Source of the DNA: Aspidiotus rigidus
Lineage: Eukaryota; Arthropoda; Insecta; Hemiptera; Diaspididae
Assembly: GCA_035079385.1 (NCBI GenBank)
Contig: JAVHKY010000012.1
Span: 7,344,501-7,408,500 of the forward strand
Direction: 5' to 3'
Length of the DNA: 64,000 nucleotides
The position numbers and the translations under genes are program-made. This document shows, one piece after another, positions 55,493-64,000 of this stretch. The number at the start of each line of letters is the position of its first letter. Position 1 is the stretch's first letter. The notes under the pieces were generated by a model. That model ran no database searches. It worked only from the letters and a program-made list of their open reading frames with translations, and was not told the origin of the DNA.

Positions 55493-57010
55493 TTAAGATC
55501 GTCCGAACGAGAAATCACGGTGTGAATCATAAACCTGTTCGATCAAGCCATCTTCCGGAATGTACGAGTTGAGTATAGTGATACCGTCAGTGTTGAGGTG
55601 ACGCATTATGTCTATATTCTCAAGGGCGATACGCTTACGGTAGGAATTCTCCTTATGGAGGAGCTTTTCGGATCCCTCGCGGAAACTGTGGCCACTGTTA
55701 ATCAAATGATCAGCGAAAGCTGACTCCCCTAAGCGTCCCTTCTTCCAAGACTTCAGGTGCTCAGCTACTCTAACTTTCATCTGGCGGCTGGTCTCACCAA
55801 TATAAAAGCCTCCACAATCCTCACATTCCATCTTATAAACACCACTCCTCTCATCAACCGGTATGGGATCCTTCAGTCTCACAAACAACCTCTTGACTGT
55901 GGTATGGTTGTAAAACGCGGGTCTGAAACCAAACAGGCGAAGGGCCCGACCCAATTGCTGGGAGAAATTCCCCAGGAAAGGGAGACTGATCCAACGCAAA
56001 TGGCGATCACGGATCGTGTCTCGGGAGAGGGAGGTGGTGGAATCCAGGAGGCTCCTCGTAACTTTCCTCCGAACCATCACGTCAACATCGACATTGACCC
56101 CATTCGCTCTAGCCAGGTGTTTTATAGTAAGTAATTCTTTCTTATAAGCAGATTGACTCAACGGAATACGAGTCAGTCTGTGAACTAGGCTATGAAAAGC
56201 AGCCATCTTATGAGCAACAGGACCGAACGAACCACCGTGGACTAAAACATCGGTCGTAATATCTTTCCTGTAAATTCCAAACTTGTGGATACCGTCTACA
56301 ATAGAGATCGATAAATCCAAAAAGTTAATGGAAAATACCCATATTTCCAACGTAAATTTGATGGAAGGATACCAGGAATTGAGATACCTCAGAAACTCAC
56401 CAAGGAGATCTGGGTGACCAGTCCAGGTACATAGAACGTCATCAACGTTCCTGTGCCAGTAGTGAATATGATTAAGTAACACCTGGTTCGAGGAAAAGAG
56501 GTCAAGTTCAAACTTAGACATGAAAACTTCGGAGATAAGAGAGCCTAGAGGTGATCCAATAGGGATCCCTACTTCCTCAGGGAACTCGAAAAATTTCCCT
56601 TCAAATTTACAGAAGTTAGGGGACCAGCAAGTATTCAGGAGATCAAAAAATTCCTGAAACTCATTGTGAGGAATGTTGGCACTGATGAGTAGCTCACCCA
56701 TCCGCTGGATAGTAGCAGCCTTAGGAATATTCGGAAACAAACCAACAACATCAAACGAGCAGATGGTCGTTCCTGGGGGAAGGCTTACATCCTTGAGGAC
56801 GTCAGTTAAAGAGGCCGAATTCAAGACCGAATGAGGGGATTCAAAATCAATACGATTTTTGAACCAACGGTCAAGGAATTTGGCAAGGAGGTAGGTACGA
56901 GAGGAGACAAAAGAAACGACGGGTCGCATCGGGGTATTCTTCTTATGCACTTTGGGCAACCCGTAGAGGAGGGGGGGTGTGGGGTTAGGAACCAGGACGG
57001 CTTTTTTCAA
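55493..57010 (-). CDS. Penelope-like RT plus GIY-YIG, with altered catalytic motif
   Basis: 505 codons open from ATG 57010, and the frame continues upstream to 57078 (FRSVINRSKAIIKTPAL). RT motifs: LLYGLPKVHK (14-23), CSFDVVGLFPNIP (84-96), GIPIGSPLGS (148-157), then HRNVDD (186-191), where the usual Tyr of YVDD is Asn188. The segment after it (LEIWVFSINFLDL) has lost the GGSS normally before INFLDL. GIY-YIG: GVYKMECEDCGGFYIGETSR with both Cys and HLINSGHSF. The C-terminus ends VYDSHRDFSFGRS. Long and open, but the motif C change argues against RT activity; the endonuclease looks intact. Confidence 0.85.
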   Translation of the reverse strand: MKKAVLVPNPTPPLLYGLPKVHKKNTPMRPVVSFVSSRTYLLAKFLDRWFKNRIDFESPHSVLNSASLTDVLKDVSLPPGTTICSFDVVGLFPNIPKAATIQRMGELLISANIPHNEFQEFFDLLNTCWSPNFCKFEGKFFEFPEEVGIPIGSPLGSLISEVFMSKFELDLFSSNQVLLNHIHYWHRNVDDVLCTWTGHPDLLGEFLRYLNSWYPSIKFTLEIWVFSINFLDLSISIVDGIHKFGIYRKDITTDVLVHGGSFGPVAHKMAAFHSLVHRLTRIPLSQSAYKKELLTIKHLARANGVNVDVDVMVRRKVTRSLLDSTTSLSRDTIRDRHLRWISLPFLGNFSQQLGRALRLFGFRPAFYNHTTVKRLFVRLKDPIPVDERSGVYKMECEDCGGFYIGETSRQMKVRVAEHLKSWKKGRLGESAFADHLINSGHSFREGSEKLLHKENSYRKRIALENIDIMRHLNTDGITILNSYIPEDGLIEQVYDSHRDFSFGRS

Positions 57011-57078
57011 AGCAGGAGTTTTGATAATAGCCTTACTCCTGTTGATGACACTCCTGAACGCTTCTGCGGCGTATTTAT

Positions 57079-58310
57079 CGTTCCTTTTTCTGAAATTTCG
57101 GAAGCAACGCGCTTCGTTTTCCTCTCATATTTGGTTTCTTCGTCGGTGTTTAGCTTTGCATTTGAGACCTAAGTTCGTTAAATTCCGGTTTTATTCCGAT
57201 TGTAAGATTACGACTAAGAAACTGGAGAATTATATGAGGGAGAAGTGGATCAGAACGGAGTTGCGAAGATGGTATGGTAAATTTAATATTGCGACTAGAT
57301 TAAACCTTTTGGTCCATTCGAGACTCTCCGGTGTGCTCCCCCCCCCCTTGAGTTTGATTACTTTATGCGGGACGTCAATGAAAAGTGTCATAAAATTTAC
57401 GTCGGAGGTTGGTAATTCTACTATCAACTTCTTGGATCTTACCATCTCCGAAAGAGATGGGGCCCATGACTTCACAATATCAGAAAAGATACTTCGACCG
57501 ATATTGTTGTCCACGGCGCGTCATTCTGCTTTGTCGCCTACAAAATAGCTGCTTTTAATAGTTTCATTCATCGACTCACTCAGATCCCTTTAAGTCAAGC
57601 AGCCTTCCAGAAAGAACTACGAACTATAAAGTACTTGGCTCGGATAAACGAGGTCAACTTGGATATTGACCTGATGGTCCGTAGGAAGATCACGCGACTC
57701 TACTACCTGCCTCCCTCCCTCGGAAGGGGAGTCGTGAAGGCAGAAAGCGTTGGATTAAGCTTCCCTTCCTGGAGAGGAGTGGGGTTTATACATGATATAA
57801 CGACTGTGACGGAATCTATATAGATGAGACCGGTCGCCAGCTCCAAATAAGAGTAGCTGAGCACTTGAAGGCCTGGAAGAAGGGAAACTTGGGAGAATCG
57901 GCCTTCGCGGACCATTTAATCACCTGTGGCCACAGTTTTAGAGAGGGGTCAGAGACCCTCCTCCATGGAGAAAGATCGTATTTCAAACGAATGGCGCTGG
58001 AAAATATCGAGATAATTCGCCACCTGAACAGCGATAACGTATCCGTACTTAAGAGGTACATGCCGGACGAGGGATTGGTTGAACTAATTTAGGAGTATGA
58101 CTCACACCGCGAGAAGTCATTAGTTCAATCATGATCTCACCGTTGTTTTCTGTTGTCGACTGTTTCTCTGTCAGTCGCTTTCTATTCTTCGCCCGTTGAT
58201 GGCTTCTTAGCCGAAAGTTCTTGCGGTACTTTATTTGTTTTGTTTCTGCGGCTTTAGCAAATTTCTTCATTCATTTACTCGTTGGAGTATTTGTCGTTCT
58301 AAGTATTACT
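57079..58310 (+). pseudogene. PLE plus strand, internally deleted
   Basis: 57079-57340 keeps the N-terminal domain missing elsewhere: SFSSHIWFLRRCLALHLRPK, FVKFRFYSDCKITTKKLENY and MREKWIRTELRRWYGKFN. It then jumps (57340-57390) to IKFTSEVGNSTINFLDLTIS, so most of the RT, including YVDD, is deleted. A second deletion near 57770 removes the end of the linker, joining it to a damaged GVY (RSGVYT-like). GIY-YIG continues as YIDETGRQLQIRVAEHLKAW with Gly of YIG changed to Asp, then HLITCGHSFREGS and a near-normal C-terminus (a TAG replaces V in VELI). 3' UTR to about 58310. Confidence 0.75.
58192..58220 (+). ncRNA. Conserved PLE 3' UTR hairpin (copy 6)
   Basis: CCGTTGAT, stem GGCT, loop TCTT, stem AGCC, then GAAAGTTCTT. 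Third pair C-G as in copy 2. Confidence 0.5.
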
Positions 58311-61300
58311 TGAAATTTTGTTCGAGATGAAATTTACGTGGAAATTGCATACACTTTGAAGCGTTTCCTCGATGTTGGATGGATCCTTGAAGTTATCAAC
58401 TAAAAATTCCTATGGCTTTGACCATCATATTCGACTGAAACCTGATTTTGAAGTTCTGCACAAACCTGAACTTGAAAAAGCGTATCCAGGAGAGAGACCA
58501 TCACCCTTAGCAACTCAAATTACGGACAAGGTCCTTTTTCTTCTCCATTTGGAGCGCAATTTTTCATGATAAAGTTCAATTTTTCCTACCTCGAACATTG
58601 AAAAATTTTCGATGCACGCATATATGAGACTTGATTCTGAAACTTGCCCAAAATGAAATCGTTTCAAACCCCAATTTAGACTTCTCGACTGGTTAATGGG
58701 CATACGAGTTATAAAAAATCGGCAGTATGATCAAACTAATATCGCTAAAAAAAATGTAAACTACTCGAGATAAACATATAAATTTTCGATGGTAAAAATT
58801 TACCGAGCACGTTTTCGTCAAGTTTTTGTTGTAGTCGCGAACTCCAACTCATCAAGGGCCAAGTAACTGATAACGTACTTAGAACACAATACCTCAATAA
58901 CAACTGTCTTATCCATGTTCGAGTCGGGGCGAGTCACAATAGTTAAGTACACTCCGATCGGCTCGCATATATGTATAGATAACAGAGAAAATCGGGTAGG
59001 TAACAATATGAAGAATGTATAGGAAATACGACATAGACGTAGATACGAATAAAATAGGAGATAAAAAGAAGGAAGGGTAGCCTAAACGATAATTATTTTA
59101 GAACTTCGAGCAAACCGATTCCGTACGTGTAGTACTCTCATACTCTTTCTCACACACACAAGTTCTAATTCGCAAAAAGTGGTCACATCTCAGAACTATT
59201 CGCGTCGGACAGCGCTAGCGTCGCGCTGCATTTTTACCGAGTGGGGACGAATTGAAAACGGGAGCGAAACCATGGCGGTATATGGGGAAAAAATGAAAAA
59301 ATAAGAAGTGCGGGCAAAGCCAAAGTGTTTCTGTTTTTTTTCTTTAAAAAAAATACGTTATCACCCTTTCATTTACACGAGTAAAGTACTTATCTCATCT
59401 AATCAGGGCTGCACTCATACCACAACCTGTTACAGCTATAGATTTGCACCTTCCATCATCTTTGGTTAATTCAGAATGTACATTCATATTATAATCATTC
59501 TTTAATTAATATAATCGCGTGTGGTGGGCTAGGCCTATATGTAGATAAGTATCTCTTTTCTCCAGACATTGGGACAAAATATTATAGTTATCAAATTATA
59601 GAAGTTATCCCAGTGCAGACATTGTCTCAGCAAATTGAGAATATGATCTTATCAAACATTTGTAAAATGCATTCTTCTCATAAAAAAAGAATTTTGTCAC
59701 TCCTAAAATCTCAAGCCTATTATTCCCTTCTCGTACGAAATTATTTTCCCTGAACTTACTAACTTATATAACGAGCAAAAATTCATACTACCTTAGGATA
59801 AGATTTTGCATTATGAGTACAAGAAAAAGAACGCGACCGTCTAAATCTAACAACAATTTTCTTCCTATATTCGTTGCAGTTACACGGAACAGACGCGTAA
59901 CCATTAGTTTGAAATTCAGATCCTTTGTACAAATGGTAGAAGAGGAGTAGGAAAAAGATAAACGAAGGTATAGGAGGGAAAAGCGATTGATATTGGATTT
60001 GGAAAACAGAAATATAAACGTGATGCGTTACTGAAGTTAAGTGAATCGTAATATCTACCGTGAGTTGAAAAGAATTTGCTTCGTTTTAGAATTTTGTGGC
60101 AGAACACTCGCAAAATTGATTTTTTTTTTCAAGCCTACTAACACAACTTACCCAATTTATAAGTCGTTTTCTAGCATCCTGCGAAAAGAGGGTCATTTTT
60201 CAGGATCCGACGAGATCGTGTGCTCTTTTTACGCGTTAAAGAAGATGAAGCGAAAACGATTGACAACGATAAGCCTTTCTGAGTAAAATTATTTTCAATT
60301 TATTTTCGAAAATTATTTTCCTTCATCGGCGAACGTTAGTTAACGTATCACTCCACGCTCGTCATTGCGGAGCGATAAAAACCGAAACGAAAATAACGAC
60401 TCGAAAACGACCAATATCCAAATGAGAGACAAGCCGAGGAAATACAGATGAGAGTCGCGTAGCAATTTAAATCCTTACTATTTATTTTCCCGCAAAATTA
60501 AGAGAAAAAATACGACGACTGTGTGTTGCCTCAAAGACAGAAAAAGAGGGATCACGAACCTTTCTAGCTCAGGCTACGTACTTGTACTGAAAAAATATTC
60601 CTAAGCGAGAAAGAACTAGTTTTACTAGAGTAGTACGAAAAGGTGAGGGAAGGCTGGTGAAAGTTGAGTTGAAGACGCAAAATGAGAGGAAATCGAAAAA
60701 AGCATTCACGTGGAATCACCGCTTGGGTTCATCAGCTCCTCTGCTTCATAATTTATCAAGTTCGACTTCTCGAACCATGTAGAATAATAACAAAATATCC
60801 AACTCCGATGATCAACGTCAATTTTTGCTTCACGTTGGTCTGACTTCAGATTCAGTCCAGATCGACTCCTCATTTTGATCACGAATAAATAATATTTATA
60901 GTGTCCTCCAGAGTACGTCAATCGTGACAAATTTATTTTATATTTTTGTGAATATTCAATATTTATTAGTATGATTATGGTATCTCTCGCAATCTTTTAT
61001 CGCATTTTGTTAAGAATAAATGATTCAAAATTGATCTAGGGTTTTTGTCGAAAGGGTTCAGCTCGTTCCAATTCGACACAAAATCTACCGCAAATTTTGT
61101 TCTATTGACCTATCGTTGATACCAAAATCGAGTCTACTTCTGATAAGGTATTAGGCCTAAATTTGAATGTCAACTGACAATCGACGTATTTTACATCATG
61201 ATCCTCATTATATAATTGTAACTTTGCAATCAACAGATTCTGTCAACGAGTAGCGAAATTACGAAATACATAAAATGCTACGACCACAGGGAGGACGAAG

Positions 61301-61360
61301 GGAGAGATAGAACATCGACTACAAATCGACGACACCAATGAGTCAAAATTGAGTTCACAG
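58311..61360. other. About 3 kb with no recognisable gene
   Basis: Several 60-80-codon frames (58372-58569, 60041-60286, 60706-60930 minus) lack motifs. Scattered TCGACTT-type words near 61060-61330 recall the 10-14 kb satellite. Otherwise nothing is supported. Confidence 0.4.
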
Positions 61361-61369
61361 GTGCGGACT

Positions 61370-63105
61370 CAAATTTTCAGCAAGGAGAGGAATTAATCAA
61401 AAATATGCTTTCAAATCCACGAGTCAAACCCCAATCACGAATTTGCTATTGAGTTCTTACAAACTCAAAAGTTGTAATCCAGACATGAAATCGCTGTTGC
61501 GTTCCTAAAAGTCCACAGGTCGAACCCGGACAGAAACTCGCTATTAGGTTCCTAAAAATTTAAGAGTCGAAACCCAGACACAAACTCGCCATTGGGTTCT
61601 TGAAATCCACAAATCGAAACCCAGCTACGAATTCGTCATTGGGTTCTTCAAATCACTACTTAAAATCCAGAAACAGTGTTGCTATTTGATTATTGAAATC
61701 CGTTATTGGGTTCTTGAAAATCCAGAAGTTAGAACGAAGACTCTAATGTTCTCAGGAATCTACAAGCCAAAATCTGCAAACGAATTCGCCATTTCGTTTT
61801 CAAAACCCAGTCACAAAATCACCAATTGGTTCTTGAAATCCACTATAGTTAAAACCTAAACACAAATTCGCCATTTGCTTGAAAGTTACAATCCAGTCAC
61901 AAAATCGCCGTAGAATTCTTAAAAACCTAAAAGTTAAAACACAGTCACAAATTCACCATTGCGCTCTTGAGATCCACTGGTCAAAACTCGGTCACAAAGT
62001 CGCCATAAGGTTCTTAAGAATCTGAAGGTTAAAACTCAGTCACAAATTCGCCATCAGGTTCTTGAAATCGATTAGTTAAAACCTAAACACAAATTAGCTA
62101 CATATTTAGTTCATACAAACTTACAAGTTACAAACCCAATCACAAAATCGCCATTTGGTTAGGTATTAAAAACTTATAAGTTGGTAATCCAATCCCAAAA
62201 TCGCTATTGGATTCTTAATAATCCGCAAGTCAAGACACAGTCGCGAAGTCGCCATTGGGTTCCTAAAAATGTACAAGTCCAAACCCGGACACAAATTTGT
62301 CACTGGGATCTTGAAAATTTAAATGTCAAATTCGCCATGAAGTTTCTGAAATCCACCAGTTGAAACTCAGTCACGAATTCATTGGATTCTTGAAATCCAC
62401 AAGTCAAAACCCAGACACAAATTTGCCATTGGTCTCTTGAAATTCACTAGTCAAAAATCAGTCAAAAATCGCCGTTAGGTTCTTAAAAATCCAAAAGTCA
62501 GAACTCAGGAAAAATTTGTCATTGGGTTCTTGAAATTCACTATAGTTAAAACCCAATCTCCAAATCGCCATTTGGTTCTTAAAAACTTATTAGTGTTGAT
62601 GACCCAATCCCAAAATCGCTATTGGATTCCTAAAAATCCACAAGTCATGACCCAGCCGCAAATTCGTCATTGGGTTCTTGATATTTCACAAGTCAGAAAG
62701 CAAACCCGAATTTGGCATTGCGTTCCCTAAAATCGACGAGTCGAAAATAAGACACTTTGCCCCTAGGTTCTTAAAAATTGAAAAAGTCAAAATCCAGTCA
62801 CAAATTCGTCATTTGGTTCCTAAAAATCTACGACTCCAAATCAAGACACAAATTTGACACACAATTTAAAAGTCAAAAACTAGTCACTAATCCTCCATTG
62901 TATTTCTGAAATCCACAAGTTGAAACTCAGTCACGAATTCGTCATTATTGGATTCTTGAAATTCACCAGTCAAAACCCTGACACGAATTCGCCATTCAGT
63001 TCTCGAAATCTACAAATCAAAACCCAGCAACAAATTTGCTATAGAGTTCTTAAAAATCCACACGTCAGAAGCAGTCACGACTTTGCCATTGGGCTCTTGA
63101 AATTC
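61370..63105. repeat. Degenerate minisatellite, about 47-bp unit
   Basis: Roughly 35 diverged units of TCAAAACCCAGTCACAAATT, CGCCATTGGGTTCTTGAAAT and CCACAAG. Variants differ by substitutions and small indels. Short ORFs inside (62181-62363, 62530-62730, 62920-63153) have repetitive SQNRYW/TRICHW peptides and are by-products of the repeat. Confidence 0.85.
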
Positions 63106-63110
63106 ACAGT

Positions 63111-64000
63111 AGTATACAAAGTACGTATAGAACACTTATCAGTGCACCGTTAAATTTGACCAAATTGATATCTCCAGCAAAAAAATTATACTCCTCAAAT
63201 TCGACCTAAAATATTGTCCAATATTTATTCTCTAAAATACAATAAATAAGGTAAATTCTTTACCTATGATTTTTTCAACGCTCACGAACGTTCAGGCATA
63301 ATTTATTACCATTATTTAGCCTTATTCAAGCTTTATTTGACATATTTCATTTTTGACAAGGTATAGGTATACAGGAAAAATTTTTACCACGCAAGTACAT
63401 ACAGGACACTTATCAGGACACTGTCAAATTGATAGCATTTCCATCAAAATTTTACTCCTAAAATTTGACCTAAAATATTACCCCTCTAAACTACACTAAA
63501 TGAGGTGAATTCTTTAACAATGATTTTTCAACGCTCACAAATGTTCAGGCAAAATTTATCAACGTTATTTAGCCTTATTAGTCTTTATCTGACAGAAATC
63601 ATTCTCACTAAGGATATATCATTTTTACCAAGGTGGGGATACAGTATTTCATTTTAGACAAGGTAGGTACCTACTCAGGAACATCAATGACTACACTTTT
63701 TTTATTTCCATGTATACTAAGTACGTTTAGAACACTTTCTGGACACTGTCAAATTTGTCCAAATTGATATCACTTTTATTAATACGTATTTTACTCCTAA
63801 AATTTGACTCAAAATTGAGGTAAATTTTACCTTTTTTTGAAAGGGGTTAAATTTTTAACCTCTTACCACCTATGATTTTTTCAACGCTCACGAACGTTAA
63901 GGCATAATTTATTACCAATATTTAGCAAGGACACTCGTCATAAAACTTTTAAAAGAAAATTGTAAAAATTATAATATTTATTCTCTAACTAGTTTCCATA
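63111..64000. repeat. About 300-bp tandem repeat, three units, open at right edge
   Basis: Units start near 63111, 63394 and 63711 with GTACxTAxAGAACACTTATC- or GGACACT-like text. Each goes on through ATTTTACTCCTAAAATTTGA, GATTTTTTCAACGCTCACGA and ATAATTTATTACCA. Unit lengths differ (about 274 and 326 bp) because of indels. The third runs to the window end. Confidence 0.8.

Larger units (their letters stand above)
55228..57078 (-). mobile_element. Penelope-like element, minus strand, with 3' pLTR
   Basis: From right to left: RT from FRSVINR, GIY-YIG, stop at 55493, 3' UTR with hairpin (55420-55449), the ACTCTTTAGAGTATTC palindrome-like word, then MDSRNLKERI (about 55350), i.e. the start of the PLE 5' end repeated downstream. 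It meets a plus-strand PLE at 57078/57079. Confidence 0.75.

Noticed and set aside
55757..56134. 125-codon plus-strand ORF opposite the PLE
   Set aside because: Shadow frame of the minus-strand PLE polyprotein.
1..64000. CRISPR arrays, bacterial operons, tRNA or rRNA genes
   Set aside because: No repeat-spacer structure, Shine-Dalgarno pattern, cloverleaf or rRNA core sequence was seen; the window is eukaryotic.

Overview
This is an AT-rich eukaryotic window, most likely from an arthropod (probably an insect). The evidence is GT...AG introns, several classes of eukaryotic transposon, poly(A)-tailed LINE fragments, and Penelope-like elements (PLEs) that keep the GIY-YIG endonuclease domain. 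I see no bacterial gene organisation, no rRNA, no tRNA and no CRISPR array. Nothing is a convincing complete host gene. Nearly every recognisable open reading frame belongs to a mobile element, usually truncated, frameshifted or carrying stop codons. The best host-gene candidate is a pair of short, correctly spliced-looking exons near 30.2-30.4 kb.

Layout. 0-0.7 kb: two PLE pieces in opposite orientation. 1.5-5.5 kb: decayed transposon coding remnants (gag-like, an unnamed lysine-rich ORF with a small domain, a hAT-like tail), invaded by a MITE with a 3-bp TAA target duplication that itself contains a LINE 3' fragment. 5.7-7.7 kb: the best-preserved PLE (RT plus GIY-YIG), framed by a perfect 41-bp inverted repeat. 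9.8-15 kb: a diverged satellite rich in TCGAC and TCAAATC words, split by a MITE with a 10-bp target duplication. 17.8-26 kb: a nested stack in which a PLE is split by a multi-exon DNA transposon, which is split by a Helentron/DINE-like non-autonomous element, which holds a LINE 3' end. 26.7-29 kb: a local tandem repeat split by a PLE with a perfect 13-bp target duplication. 29.4-31.8 kb: a LINE fragment, the spliced exon pair, and a PLE fragment with a chimeric ORF. 32.7-36.8 kb: a second, inverted, nearly identical copy of the multi-exon DNA transposon. 38.8-40.8 kb: a large foldback palindrome built of ~150-bp subrepeats, inserted next to a pogo/Tigger-like C-terminal remnant. 41.3-45.6 kb: a TTAA-flanked block with 17-bp terminal inverted repeats, full of tandem and microsatellite repeats. 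46-47.2 kb: a ~70-bp tandem array and two poly(A) retroelement tails. 50.5-52.3 kb: a MULE transposase frame open over 604 codons except for three stops. 53.5-54.1 kb: an antisense LINE 3' end. 55.2-58.3 kb: two PLEs placed 5' to 5'. 61.4-64 kb: a ~47-bp minisatellite and then a ~300-bp tandem repeat that runs off the window.

How the parts relate. The two copies of the multi-exon transposon share an identical five-exon gene plan, all introns in phase 1, predicting about 783 residues with a candidate D-D-E triad. Each copy is broken by a different nonsense codon. Both ends of the element carry many copies of an 11-bp word, CTCGTAAGTCG, in both orientations, which look like transposase binding sites. 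The PLE family shares a conserved 3' UTR hairpin with covarying stem bases across six copies, a candidate hammerhead-like or other functional RNA. The most interesting signals are these terminal arrays, the covarying hairpin, the foldback palindrome and the nesting order, which gives a relative chronology of invasions.
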